NCBI RefSeq assembly: GCF_018614575.1
Contig: NZ_JAGGOJ010000008.1
Coordinates: forward strand, 186,001 to 250,000
Direction of reading: 5' to 3'
DNA from: Streptomyces sp. ISL-10
GTDB lineage: Bacteria; Actinomycetota; Actinomycetes; Streptomycetales; Streptomycetaceae
Length of the DNA: 64,000 nt
A program made the translations under genes and the position numbers. Below are positions 8,747 to 17,767 of this stretch, piece after piece (position 1 is the stretch's first letter; each line of letters begins with the position of its first letter). A model generated the notes under the pieces. It did not search any database, had not been told where the DNA came from, and worked only from the letters and a program-made list of their open reading frames with translations.

Positions 8747-8925
8747 GCGACCGGTCCGGCAAGCGGGCGTGGATGTGTCTCCTCTGCGGCTGGGTCTACT
8801 ACGAGGAACTGGGGCTTCCCGAGGAGGGATTCCCGCCCGGCACCCGGTGGGAGGACATCCCCGACGACTGGGAGTGCCCCGACTGTGGCGCGGCCAAGGC
8901 CGACTTCGTCATGGAGGAGCTGTGA
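8743..8925 (+). CDS. Rubredoxin
   Basis: 60-residue iron-sulfur electron carrier with the two CxxCG knuckles (CLLCGW and CPDCGA) around a single [Fe(SCys)4] site and the usual acidic [11 protein letters not shown] stretch. Rubredoxins feed electrons to membrane di-iron oxygenases such as alkane hydroxylase; here it is translationally coupled (ATGA) to the release hydrolase and can serve the three desaturases. No rubredoxin reductase gene is visible in the window, so a housekeeping reductase is needed. Confidence 0.95.
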   Translation: MSDRSGKRAWMCLLCGWVYYEELGLPEEGFPPGTRWEDIPDDWECPDCGAAKADFVMEEL

Positions 8926-9086
8926 CCGGGCGCGTCCCCGTGCCCGTTGCCGGCCGGTTCGCCCGCTCGGTTCCTGTGACTCGGCGTCGTGCCCTTGCTC
9001 ACACGGCGTGGCCCTGACGTTACTGATGGGTATCTTCGGCAAGGTCGATGAAATCAGCCTCCACAACCCTCGACTCGGAGGAAAAC

Positions 9087-10274
9087 ATGGCACGTTCGGT
9101 GATTCTGGGGGGAGCAAGGACCCCCATGGGGAAGCTGCTCGGCTCCCTGAAGGACTTCTCGGCAGCCCAGCTGGGCGCCGTGGCGATCCGCGCGGCTCTG
9201 GAGCGGTCGGGTGTGCGGTCGGACCAGGTGCAGTACACGATCATGGGCCAGGTGATCACCGCCGGCGCCGGTCAGAACCCCGCCCGGCAGGCGGCGGTGG
9301 CGGCAGGCATCCCGATGGGAGTGCCCGCACTGACCGTCAACAAGGTCTGCCTCTCCGGGCTGGAGGCGGTGGCCCTCGCCGATCAGCTCATCCGCGCCGG
9401 TGAGTTCGACATCGTCGTCGCCGGCGGACAGGAGTCGATGACGCAGGCCCCGCACGTCCTGCCGAAGGCACGCGCCGGCTTCAAGTACGGCGAGACGCCG
9501 CTGGCCGACAGCATGGAGGTGGACGGTCTGTTCTGCTCCTTCGACGACGTCGTGATGGGCAGCGCGACCGACCGGTACAACACCCGCTACGGCGTCACCC
9601 GCGAGGAGCAGGATGCCTTCGCCGCCGCCTCGCACCGCAAGGCGGCCGCCGCGGTGAACGCGGGCGCCCTGGCCGAGGAGATCGTTCCGGTGTCCGTCCC
9701 GCGCCGGAAAGGCGATCCGGTGCTCTTCGAGCACGACGAGTCGCTGCGTCCCGACACCACGGAGGAGGTCCTCGGCAAGTTGCGCCCGTCCTTCAGCCCC
9801 TCCGGCACCATCACCGCCGGCACCTCGTCGCCCCTGTCCGACGGTGCGGCGGCGGTCGTGGTGTGCAGCAGGCGCAAGGCCGAGGAACTCGGCCTGGAGT
9901 GGATCGCCGAAGTCGGCGCGCACGGCACGGTCGCCGGCCCCGACCCGAGCCTGCACGAGCAGCCGGCCAACGCCATCAGCGCCGCCCTCGCCAAGGAGGG
10001 CATCGGCGTCGGCGACCTCGACCTTGTGGAGATCAACGAGGCCTTCGCCTCGGTCGGCGTCGTCTCCACGGCCAAGCTCGAACTCCCCGAGGACATCGTC
10101 AACGCCGACGGCGGGGCGATCGCGCTGGGCCACCCGCTGGCCGCGTCCGGAGCCAGGCTGGTGCTCCATCTCGCTCATGCGCTGCGGCGCCGGGGCGGCG
10201 GTACGGCGGTCGCCTCGATGTGCGGTGGCGGCGGACAGGGCAGTGCGCTGCTGATCCACTCGCCGGCTTCCTGA
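9087..10274 (+). CDS. Acetyl-CoA acetyltransferase (thiolase)
   Basis: 395-residue thiolase-superfamily enzyme with a complete active site: Cys88 in NKVCLSG, NEAFA, the His of GHPLAASG and the Cys of SMCGGGGQG. It catalyses reversible Claisen condensation or thiolysis of acyl-CoA. Its place behind the rubredoxin (161-base gap) suggests it supplies or shortens fatty acyl precursors for the polyyne chain, or turns over acyl-CoA in self-protection; both are inference. GGAGG at 9077-9081 supports ATG 9087 rather than an upstream start. Confidence 0.92.
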   Translation: MARSVILGGARTPMGKLLGSLKDFSAAQLGAVAIRAALERSGVRSDQVQYTIMGQVITAGAGQNPARQAAVAAGIPMGVPALTVNKVCLSGLEAVALADQLIRAGEFDIVVAGGQESMTQAPHVLPKARAGFKYGETPLADSMEVDGLFCSFDDVVMGSATDRYNTRYGVTREEQDAFAAASHRKAAAAVNAGALAEEIVPVSVPRRKGDPVLFEHDESLRPDTTEEVLGKLRPSFSPSGTITAGTSSPLSDGAAAVVVCSRRKAEELGLEWIAEVGAHGTVAGPDPSLHEQPANAISAALAKEGIGVGDLDLVEINEAFASVGVVSTAKLELPEDIVNADGGAIALGHPLAASGARLVLHLAHALRRRGGGTAVASMCGGGGQGSALLIHSPAS

Positions 10275-10392
10275 ACGTCTGTCGGCCCGGCTCTCTTCCG
10301 CATGGCGACCCCCTGCCCTACGGAGGAGAGCGGCCCGCCGATTCACCCTCGCTCGTTCCTCTCCCTTGTCCCGGACAGTGGAAGGCCCAGCA

Positions 10393-11424
10393 GTGATCGT
10401 CGTACGTCCCGAGGTCCTGGCCCCGTACCCCGTGGGTGGCAAGCACTTCACCGTCATCGCCGAAAAGCCCTTGGCCCGCAGTGTCCGGATCGCGGGGCGC
10501 GGCCCCGGCGGCGTGGAGCCGTCCCTGATCCCCGCGGAGCCGTCCGCCTCGCTGGCCGCGCTGCTCGCCACCGAGGTGCCTGCGGAGTCCGACGTACTGG
10601 TCCTCGCCACCCGGGACAACCTGCTGTCCGCCCCGCCCGAAGCCATCGGGCCGTCCCGAGTCGTGGTGGGCGCACGGCTCTGCGAGGGTCCACTCGCCCA
10701 GGAACGGCTGCGCCGCCTGTTGACGGCCATGGAGCGCACCCGTCCGGACGCGACGGCGCACCAAGGCCGCCGGCTGCTCTCGGCGTTGCGGAACCCGGGC
10801 GGGCTGACCCTGCACGAACCGCTCACGGGCTCGGTGGCGGCACTGGACGGGCACGGCGCACCGCAGTCCGCCCCGGACGGGGCCATGGAAGCGGGCGGTG
10901 TGCAGATGGCTCCGATCGGCCGGATGCCGGTCCGCTCCACCGCCGGGGGCACACCGCTGACCGGTACGGTCACCGTCAAGGGGCGTCCCGTGGTCGGCGG
11001 TGCTCCGCGCGGACGGCAGCGCCTGTACGAACGGCTGACCCCGCTGGTCTCCTATCCCATGGTGCTCACCATCGAAGCGGGCAAGGTACTCGGGCTGAAG
11101 TCCGTCGAGAGCGGTTCGACCGGGGCGGCGGCAGCGCTGGCGGAGCTGTTCCGGGAGAACGAGGCGTACCGCGCGGTGACCGGTGTGGTGTTCGGCCTGA
11201 ACACGGAGCTGGCGCCACTGCCGTACAACACGGAAGCCACCACGGCGAGCGCCGACGGGTCCACCGCCTCATTCCATGTGGAACTGGGCGGCGATGCCAC
11301 GCCGTACCGGATCACCCTGGCCTGCGCCACCACCGGCATCTACGCCACCGACGGTGGCGAATGGCTGGCGGGCGCGGCGCCCCGGACGTCGGGCCGTCCC
11401 ATGTTCCGCCTCGGCCGGCGGTGA
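10393..11424 (+). CDS. Unrecognised 343-residue protein at the end of the polyyne locus
   Basis: Soluble-looking protein without transmembrane segments, signal peptide or a motif I can name with confidence. The C-terminal third (TIEAGKVLGLKSVESGS, VVFGLNTELAPLPYNTE, SFHVELGGD) weakly recalls the metal-binding end of aminopeptidase T/leucyl aminopeptidase-like proteins, but the metal residues cannot be matched, so no function is assigned. GTG 10393 is chosen because GGAAGG at 10380-10385 gives a 7-base spacer. It is co-directional with the thiolase (118-base gap) and ends the run of plus-strand genes, so it likely belongs to the locus. Candidate roles are resistance or tailoring. Confidence 0.7.
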   Translation: MIVVRPEVLAPYPVGGKHFTVIAEKPLARSVRIAGRGPGGVEPSLIPAEPSASLAALLATEVPAESDVLVLATRDNLLSAPPEAIGPSRVVVGARLCEGPLAQERLRRLLTAMERTRPDATAHQGRRLLSALRNPGGLTLHEPLTGSVAALDGHGAPQSAPDGAMEAGGVQMAPIGRMPVRSTAGGTPLTGTVTVKGRPVVGGAPRGRQRLYERLTPLVSYPMVLTIEAGKVLGLKSVESGSTGAAAALAELFRENEAYRAVTGVVFGLNTELAPLPYNTEATTASADGSTASFHVELGGDATPYRITLACATTGIYATDGGEWLAGAAPRTSGRPMFRLGRR

Positions 11425-11751
11425 TCGGCCCGCGCTCGGCCACGCAGAGCTCGGCGAGGGACGCTGACCCGCGGTTTTGATGGCTTCCGGGCTACATGGT
11501 TTTCGGGGACAACAATCGATCTGCTCGCGTGCCTGATCGCACCTTCCGGCAGGTTAAAGAACAAGCTGAGGTTGGAAAACGCTCACTGATCTCGTGCTTT
11601 CACGAGTGTGGGTACAGAACAAAACCTCCTGAGCTGGGGCATCCTTCTCGGCACTGTTCCTGGTGGCCTGTGGTGGTCTGGTCGTTCGGGTGGTATCCGC
11701 TGGTGGCTTGCCACCGGGGGTCTGCAGCCCCCCGGCAGTGTGAGCCGTCGG
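11425..11751. other. Non-coding, lower-GC spacer
   Basis: No convincing gene. Local GC is lower than in the flanks, and a small hairpin with 6-base arms lies at 11591-11606. It separates the polyyne locus from gene debris and may mark a recombination boundary. Confidence 0.5.
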
Positions 11752-12090
11752 TCAGCTCAGCCGTGCGTCGGCGTAGACGGCCATCGCGTCGCGCTGGTAG
11801 ACGGCCAGTCCGTCGGTGATCCTGTCGAAGTTCGTACGGAACTGAGGGTCGTGGACGTAGGTCTGGCCCAGTCCCTCGTACGCGGCCGCGCACGGGGTCC
11901 AGAACCGGCACACGCCCTGGTAGTGGGCGTCCACCTCGGCCTGCACCGCCGGATCGGCGACGGGTGTGCCGGCCACCATGAACGCCGCCATGCGGATCAT
12001 CTGCGCCGTCACCTCACGCTGCCACTGTTCCATATCCTCGGCGGTCATCCCCGAGATGGCTCGCTGGGACTGCTCCCACACGCGTTGACG
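11752..12090 (-). pseudogene. TipAS-domain fragment (TipA/MerR-type regulator C-terminus)
   Basis: About 109 residues matching the C-terminal antibiotic-binding TipAS domain of TipAL-like MerR regulators: an amphipathic part with ISGMTAEDMEQWQREV, then FWTPCAAAYEGLGQTYVHD and FRTNFDRITDGLAVYQRDA, the block where TipAS has the cysteine that traps thiopeptides. The N-terminal MerR helix-turn-helix is absent; instead the DNA runs directly into the start of an unrelated dehydrogenase. An ATG exists at 12081 but has no good RBS, so this is most likely a remnant. Confidence 0.7.
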
Positions 12091-12203
12091 GCCGCCGTGC
12101 GGACCCGTACCAGCACCTCATGGTCGGCGACCACCGGCGTGTCGACCTCCCCGAGCTCCAGCACGTCCGGCGAGCCGTACCGGTCCTGAACGATCGCGTT
12201 CAT
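12085..12203 (-). pseudogene. N-terminal stub of a medium-chain dehydrogenase/quinone oxidoreductase
   Basis: The frame from ATG 12203 encodes MNAIVQDRYGSPDVLELGEV and a following segment VLVRVRTAAVNA, the canonical start of zinc-type quinone oxidoreductases. Similarity stops near 12090, where the sequence enters the TipAS fragment in another frame. Only about 38 of roughly 320 residues remain. Confidence 0.7.
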
Positions 12204-12462
12204 AGAGTCTCCGTAGCGCGCGGTCGATGCGACTTGGGCGGCCGGCCCGACGGCCGGCACTGCTCAAGAGGTCAGGCGCGCAACCTCGGTGCGGGAATCG
12301 GGGACGTTCCCTAGGTGACGTACGCTCCGCAGGCCCGACACCGGTTCCGCGACGACGTGTGGCTCATGGCCGACCTCGGTCACACCGTTCCGGCCCTTGA
12401 CGGCCCGGGGACCCCGCGACTGGCGTCCAGGGCCCTCATGGTTGTCCAGCCTGACGAACAAC

Positions 12463-12722
12463 AACCAACCCACCGGTCCGGTGTCGGAAGGGACTGCACG
12501 ATGCCGCCGCACGGCAGCACCTTCATGCGCGTGCCGCCGCTGGCCGCGTCCAGCGGTGCACCTTGGTGCCGTCGGGCAGCCTGCCGAACGGTTCCTTCAC
12601 GGGCCCACGACCCCCGCCGTGCCCGAGGAGGCGTACGAGGAGGCGTGCGCGGGACCCGCTGCTGCCGCGGTGAGTCCCGCGGCCGCGGCCGCCGTCAGCA
12701 CGGTGCGCCGGCTCGTTTCCAT
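12463..12722 (-). pseudogene. Aldose 1-epimerase (galM-like) remnant
   Basis: From ATG 12722 a twin-arginine-like signal (METSRRTVLTAAAAAGLTA) leads to a stop near 12600. One frame over, EPFGRLPDGTKVHRWT, and after a second frame change DAASGGTRMKVL and GGIVQSL, rebuild the N-terminus of a secreted aldose 1-epimerase. The rest of the gene is missing. It lies directly downstream of the sugar ABC permease, where such epimerases commonly end these operons. At least two frameshifts and a 3' deletion make it non-functional. Confidence 0.75.
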
Positions 12723-12764
12723 GTCCAGACTCCTGAAAGAGGTGGAGAGAAGGGAAGGGAGGGG

Positions 12765-13994
12765 CTATCGGCCGACCTTGCGCTTGTTCCACACGTCGAA
12801 ACCGACCGCCGCGAGGAGTACGAGGCCCTTGATCACCTGCTGGTAGTCCGTGCCGATGCCGACGAGGGACATACCGTTGTTGAGGACGCCGAGCACGAGG
12901 CCACCGATCACGGCGCCCATGACCGTGCCGACACCGCCGCTCATCGAGGCGCCGCCGATGAACGAGGCGGCGATCGCCTCGAGTTCGAAGTTGAGGCCGG
13001 CCTGCGGGGTACCGGCGTTCAGGCGTGCGGCGTACACACAGCCCGCGAGCGCCGCGAGGACACCCATGTTGACGAAGACGAGGAAGGTGACGCGCTTGTC
13101 CTTGACACCCGACAGCTTCGCGGCCGCCTTGTTGCCGCCCAGCGCGTAGACGTGCCGGCCGATGACCGCGTTGCGCATCACATAGCCCAGCCCGATGAGC
13201 AGCGCGCACATGATGAGCATGACGACAGGCACGCCGTGGAAGCTGGCGAGCGTCAGTGTGAAGGCCACCACGGCGGCCGTCATCGCCACGCACTTGGCCA
13301 CCCACAGGCCCGTCGGCAGCACATCGAGTTCGTAGGCGAGCTGGCGCCTGCGGTCCCGCCATTCGCGCACCAGCAGGAGGACGATGGTCACCAGACCGAG
13401 GAAGAGCGTCGGATTGTGATACTGGGTGTAGGGCCCCATCTCGGGGATGAAGCCCTTGGCGATGTTCTGGAAGCCGTCCGGGAACGGCGCGAGGGACTGG
13501 CCCTCCAGGACGATCTGCGTCAGACCGCGGAAGAGCAGCATTCCGGCCAGTGTCACGATGAACGACGGGATGCCGATGTACGCGATGAAGAAGCCCTGCC
13601 AGGCTCCCGCGACCGCGCCGATCAGGAGTGACAGCACCAGGGCCAGGACCCAGGGCATGTCGTGTTTGACCATCATCACCGCCGAGATGGCACCGACGAA
13701 GGCGACCAGTGAGCCGACGGACAGGTCGATGTGGCCCGAGATGATGACGATCATCATGCCGATGGCCAGGATGAGGATGTAGCCGTTCTGCTGGATCAGG
13801 TTGGAGACGTTGTTCGGCAGCAGCAGGGTGCCGTCGGTCCAGATCTGGAAGAGCACGACGATGAAGGCGAGCGCGATGAGCATGCCGTACTGGCGCATGT
13901 TGGCACGCATGGAACGCAGGAGGAGCGCACCGGCCGTCGGCCGGTCCGACGGCGCGGCGGGCGCGTCCTTGGGCGGAGTGGTCGTGGTGGTCAT
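12765..13994 (-). CDS. gguB: Sugar ABC transporter permease (GguB/XylH type)
   Basis: 409-residue inner-membrane permease of the CUT2 carbohydrate class with many hydrophobic segments (YGMLIALAFIVVLFQIW, GYILILAIGMMIVIISG) and the conserved GHIDLSVGSLVAFVGA block. Its length of about 400 residues fits the XylH/GguB subgroup rather than the shorter RbsC. It forms the channel with the ATPase encoded 10 bases upstream and the lipoprotein before that. Substrate is probably a pentose or hexose such as xylose, arabinose or galactose; specificity cannot be read from this gene. Confidence 0.9.
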   Translation of the reverse strand: MTTTTTPPKDAPAAPSDRPTAGALLLRSMRANMRQYGMLIALAFIVVLFQIWTDGTLLLPNNVSNLIQQNGYILILAIGMMIVIISGHIDLSVGSLVAFVGAISAVMMVKHDMPWVLALVLSLLIGAVAGAWQGFFIAYIGIPSFIVTLAGMLLFRGLTQIVLEGQSLAPFPDGFQNIAKGFIPEMGPYTQYHNPTLFLGLVTIVLLLVREWRDRRRQLAYELDVLPTGLWVAKCVAMTAAVVAFTLTLASFHGVPVVMLIMCALLIGLGYVMRNAVIGRHVYALGGNKAAAKLSGVKDKRVTFLVFVNMGVLAALAGCVYAARLNAGTPQAGLNFELEAIAASFIGGASMSGGVGTVMGAVIGGLVLGVLNNGMSLVGIGTDYQQVIKGLVLLAAVGFDVWNKRKVGR

Positions 13995-14003
13995 GGCGGG
14001 GCC

Positions 14004-15560
14004 TCAGCTTCTGTTCATGGTCATGTGACGCATCAGCACTTCCTGGGTGGCCTCCGCGCGGGTGACCTCACCGGTCAGCCGCCCCTCGGCCATCGTGTAG
14101 ATCCGGTCGCACATCCCCAGCAGCTCCGGAAGTTCGGAGGAGATGAACAGAACCGCCTTGCCCTGGGCGGCGAGCTTGTCGATGACCGTGTAGATCTCGT
14201 ACTTGGCACCGACATCGATCCCGCGGGTCGGCTCGTCGAGGATCAACACCTCGGGGTCGGCATGGATCCACTTGCTCAGCACGACTTTCTGCTGGTTGCC
14301 GCCGGAAAGGCGCCCCACCTGCTCGAAGACCGTGGGGGCCTTGATGTTCATCGATTTCCGGTAGCGCTCGGCGACGGATCGCTCGTGGTGCTCGTCGACC
14401 ACACCGCGGCGCCGCATTTTCGGCAGCGAGGCCAGGGAGATGTTGCGGTTGATGCTGTCGATGAGGTTCAGCCCGTACTGCTTGCGGTCCTCGGTGACGT
14501 AGGCGATCCCGGCGGCGACGGCGTGGGGCACGGTCCTGGTGGTGACGTCGCGCCCGCCCACCGAGACCTTTCCGCCCGTGCAGCGGCCGTAGGAGCGGCC
14601 GAACACGGACATCGCGAGCTCGGTGCGGCCCGCGCCCATCAGGCCCGCGATGCCGACGATCTCGCCTCGGCGCACGGTCAGCGACACATCGTCGACGACC
14701 GTACGGTGATGGTCGACCGGATGCCGGACGCTCCAGCCGTCGACGGCGAACGCGATCTCGCCGGCGTCCTCGCCCGCGTACGGTGTGCGGTCGGGGAAAC
14801 GGTGGTCAAGATCGCGGCCGACCATGCCGCGGATGATCCGGTCCTCGGACAGCTGCGGCTCGGACCCGGGGTTCTCACGGACGGTGAGGGTCTCGATCGT
14901 CCTGCCGTCGCGCAGGATCGTCACCGAGTCGGCGATGGTGCGGATCTCGCCCAGCTTGTGGGAGATGATGATGCAGGCGATGCCCTGGTCGCGCAGCTCC
15001 AGGATGAGATCGAGCAGCTTCCCGCTGTCCTCGTCGTTGAGCGCGGCCGTCGGCTCGTCCAGGATGAGCAGCTTCACCTCCTTGGCCAGGGCCTTGGCGA
15101 TCTCCACCAACTGCTGCTTGCCCACGCCGAGGTCGGCGACCGGCGTCTGCGGCTTCTCGTGCAGTCCCACGCGCTTCAGCAGCTTGCTCGCCCTGTGGAG
15201 GGTGGCGTTCCAGTCGATGAGGCCGTGCGAGGTCTGCTCGTTGCCGAGGAAGATGTTCTCGGCGATGGACAGGTACGGGATGAGAGCAAGCTCCTGATGG
15301 ATGATCACGATGCCGCGCCGCTCGCTGGCACGGATGTCCTTGAAGGCCACCGGCTCGCCCTCGAAGTGGATCTCGCCCTCGTAGCTGCCGTGCTCGTGCA
15401 CCCCGCTGAGCACCTTCATCAGCGTCGACTTGCCGGCGCCGTTCTCGCCGCAGACGGCGTGGATCTCCCCGGCCCGGACGGACAGGTTCACGTCGCTGAG
15501 CGCCGTGACACCGGGGAACGTCTTGGTGATGTTCCGCATCTGAAGCACAGGCCGCGTCAT
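14004..15560 (-). CDS. gguA: Sugar ABC transporter ATP-binding protein (GguA/XylG type)
   Basis: 518-residue protein with two fused ABC domains, as in MglA/XylG/GguA. Domain 1 has Walker [10 protein letters not shown], signature [15 protein letters not shown] and Walker [12 protein letters not shown]. Domain 2 has the degenerate Walker [11 protein letters not shown], signature [14 protein letters not shown] and [16 protein letters not shown] 15560 overlaps the stop of the binding-protein gene by 4 bases. The longer open frame upstream is an overlap with the binding-protein gene and is not part of this protein. Confidence 0.92.
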   Translation of the reverse strand: MTRPVLQMRNITKTFPGVTALSDVNLSVRAGEIHAVCGENGAGKSTLMKVLSGVHEHGSYEGEIHFEGEPVAFKDIRASERRGIVIIHQELALIPYLSIAENIFLGNEQTSHGLIDWNATLHRASKLLKRVGLHEKPQTPVADLGVGKQQLVEIAKALAKEVKLLILDEPTAALNDEDSGKLLDLILELRDQGIACIIISHKLGEIRTIADSVTILRDGRTIETLTVRENPGSEPQLSEDRIIRGMVGRDLDHRFPDRTPYAGEDAGEIAFAVDGWSVRHPVDHHRTVVDDVSLTVRRGEIVGIAGLMGAGRTELAMSVFGRSYGRCTGGKVSVGGRDVTTRTVPHAVAAGIAYVTEDRKQYGLNLIDSINRNISLASLPKMRRRGVVDEHHERSVAERYRKSMNIKAPTVFEQVGRLSGGNQQKVVLSKWIHADPEVLILDEPTRGIDVGAKYEIYTVIDKLAAQGKAVLFISSELPELLGMCDRIYTMAEGRLTGEVTRAEATQEVLMRHMTMNRS

Positions 15561-16699
15561 GTGAGCTGTCCCGCCGTGAAGTACCCCTCGTCGACGAGGA
15601 GTGAGGTGTTGGTCCGGTCGATGCTGACCGGCTTCAGCAGGTAGGACGGCACCGTCTTCTTGCCGTTGTTGTAGTCGGAGGTGTTGTTGACCTGGGGCTT
15701 CTTGCCGTTCAGTACCGCATCGCCCATGCGCACGGTCTGCGCGGCCAGCTTGCGGGTGTCCTTGAAGACGGTCTGCGTCTGCTCGCCGCGGATGATGGAC
15801 TTCACCGAGGCGAGCTCCGCGTCCTGCCCTGTGACGACCGGCAGCGGCTGGTCCTTGGTGCCGTAACCGGCGCTCTTGAGCGCGGAGATGATGCCGATCG
15901 AGATGCCGTCGTAGGGCGACAGGACCGCGTCGACGCGCTCCTCGGCGTAACTCTTGCTGATCAGGTCGTCCATCCGCTTCTGCGCGGTGCCGCCGTCCCA
16001 GCGCAGTGTGGTGGCCTGGCTCATCTTCGTCTGTCTGCTGCGGACGACGAGCTGTCCGCTCGCGAGGTACGGCCGGAGCACCTTCATGGCGCCGTTCCAG
16101 AAGTACTTGGTGTTGTTGTCGTCGGGCGAGCCGGCGAACAGCTCGATGGTGTGCCTCTCGTTCGAGCCCTTGCCGGGTTCGCCCAGGTTCAGGCGGTCGA
16201 CGATGTACCCGGCCTGGAGCTCGCCGACCCGCTCGTTGTCGAACGACGCGTAGTAGTCGACGTTCTCGGTGCCCATGATGAGGCGGTCGTAGGAGATGAC
16301 GGGGATGCCCGCGTCGTGGGCGCGCTGGAGGACCTCGGTGAGCGCGGAGCCGTCGATGGCGGCGACCACGAGGAGCCGGCGCCCCTTGGTGATCATGTTC
16401 TCGATCTGGGCGATCTGGTTCTCGACCTTGTCGTCGCCGTACTGCAGATCGGTCTTGTAGCCGGCCTTCTGGAACTGCTCGGCCATGTTCCGTCCGTCGG
16501 CGATCCAGCGCTCCGAGGACTTGGTCGGCATCGCCAGGCCGATCGTGCCGCCCTTGCCGTCGTCGGGCCGGTAGCGGCTGCCGCCCCTGGCCTCCTGGCC
16601 GCACGCGGTGAGCGAGACGGTGAGCAGTGCGGCCAGCGCGGCAATGGCGGCGGCGCGCGGACCGCGAAGGGGTGTACGGGTGCGGGTGCGGTGGGTCAT
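15557..16699 (-). CDS. chvE: Sugar-binding lipoprotein of ABC transporter (ChvE type)
   Basis: 380-residue periplasmic-binding-protein fold with a lipoprotein signal: basic N-terminus, hydrophobic stretch and lipobox LTAC with Cys at about residue 33. The mature part has the type I sugar-binding features [28 protein letters not shown] and [18 protein letters not shown] of the ChvE/XylF group. It captures the sugar outside the membrane and delivers it to GguAB. The ATG at 16699 follows the upstream gene's stop by 4 bases, consistent with one transcript from the dehydratase to the permease. Confidence 0.9.
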   Translation of the reverse strand: MTHRTRTRTPLRGPRAAAIAALAALLTVSLTACGQEARGGSRYRPDDGKGGTIGLAMPTKSSERWIADGRNMAEQFQKAGYKTDLQYGDDKVENQIAQIENMITKGRRLLVVAAIDGSALTEVLQRAHDAGIPVISYDRLIMGTENVDYYASFDNERVGELQAGYIVDRLNLGEPGKGSNERHTIELFAGSPDDNNTKYFWNGAMKVLRPYLASGQLVVRSRQTKMSQATTLRWDGGTAQKRMDDLISKSYAEERVDAVLSPYDGISIGIISALKSAGYGTKDQPLPVVTGQDAELASVKSIIRGEQTQTVFKDTRKLAAQTVRMGDAVLNGKKPQVNNTSDYNNGKKTVPSYLLKPVSIDRTNTSLLVDEGYFTAGQLT

Positions 16700-16703
16700 G
16701 GAA

Positions 16704-17672
16704 TCAGTCCCCTTCCGGGACGGGGAAGCGGCGGAGGTCGCCCGGCACTCTGGCGCCCAGCGGGGACATCCCGCCGTCCGCGCCGAGCCTGGCCAGCAGG
16801 TCGAGCACGAGCCGGCCGCGCCGGACCCGCTCACGGGCGGTGGCCAGGGTGTGCTCGCGCAGCTGGGCACCGTAGGGGTAGATGCCGGGGGACCGGCTCA
16901 GGCCGAACTTGAGGTAGATCGGGGCGCCGCGCCGGATGAGCTCGGCGGCCTCGTACATCCGGATGTGGCCGCCCAGGTCGTCGGGTGACTCGACGTACAT
17001 GTCCATCGGGGCGCGGCTGACCCGGCGGATCTCGGTCAGATGGTCCAGGGTCAGATCGGACGGCACATTGAGCGAGTCCGCGCCGAGCCGTTCGTACACC
17101 GCGTACGACGCCGGGTTGACCGGGCCCGTCAGCGCGGACAGCTTGAAAGTGGTGTCCGCCGGCAGCCGGCCCGCGGCGCGCAGCCGGTGCAGCGTCCACA
17201 GCACGCCCTCGTCCGCGACGAGGAGACAGCGCACCCCCAACCCGGCAGCCCGCAGGGCGTCTTCGACGCATCCGGCGAGCGCGTCGTGCCCGCGGGCGCG
17301 CAGTCCCGCGCCGCCGGACTCGGTGCGGGTGCCGGCACCGATGTCCCAGGTGCCGCGCGGCCCGGTGAACAGGCACAGCTCGATGCTGCGCTCGGTGCAG
17401 GACTCCACCATGCCGGTGATCTCGTCGTCGGTGAGCATCCACACGCCGCTGCCCTGGCTGATGCGGTGGACGGGCACCTCCAGGCGGGCGCTCTCCTTGA
17501 GGACGACGGCCAGGGCCTCTGGGCCCTCCACCGACGGGATCTCGGTGCGCCACGTCCCGCCGTCCGGGAAGGCGTGCGGTGAGGCGTCGGCCGGGTCGAC
17601 GGCGGGGACGGGATGGCCGATTCGGGCGAGGGCTTCGCCACCGGGGCGGCGGGGTGGAGAGGGGGCGGTCAC
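16704..17672 (-). CDS. TIM-barrel protein, peptidase U32-like
   Basis: 322-residue protein resembling the U32 peptidase-like TIM-barrel proteins annotated in actinobacterial sugar loci. Recognisable pieces are [53 protein letters not shown] and [19 protein letters not shown] (given here as separate short motifs). No protease catalytic residues can be pointed to, so a peptidase function is not claimed; a sugar-acid or cofactor-related enzyme is as likely. Start GTG 17672 has GGGAG 5 bases upstream. It is co-transcribed with the ABC transporter genes (4-base gap). Confidence 0.65.
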   Translation of the reverse strand: MTAPSPPRRPGGEALARIGHPVPAVDPADASPHAFPDGGTWRTEIPSVEGPEALAVVLKESARLEVPVHRISQGSGVWMLTDDEITGMVESCTERSIELCLFTGPRGTWDIGAGTRTESGGAGLRARGHDALAGCVEDALRAAGLGVRCLLVADEGVLWTLHRLRAAGRLPADTTFKLSALTGPVNPASYAVYERLGADSLNVPSDLTLDHLTEIRRVSRAPMDMYVESPDDLGGHIRMYEAAELIRRGAPIYLKFGLSRSPGIYPYGAQLREHTLATARERVRRGRLVLDLLARLGADGGMSPLGARVPGDLRRFPVPEGD

Positions 17673-17767
17673 AGGACTCCCTGTCGATGTGTGGTTGTCG
17701 GTGTGCCGGAGGAAGAGCGGATCGGGCGTGCGCCGTACGGAGCGGGGACCGGCCAACGAGCCGCCTC

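Noticed and set aside
14004..16604. Single 866-residue fusion of sugar-binding protein and ABC ATPase
   Set aside because: The upstream part is the binding-protein gene read in the wrong frame; the ATPase has its own coupled ATG at 15560.
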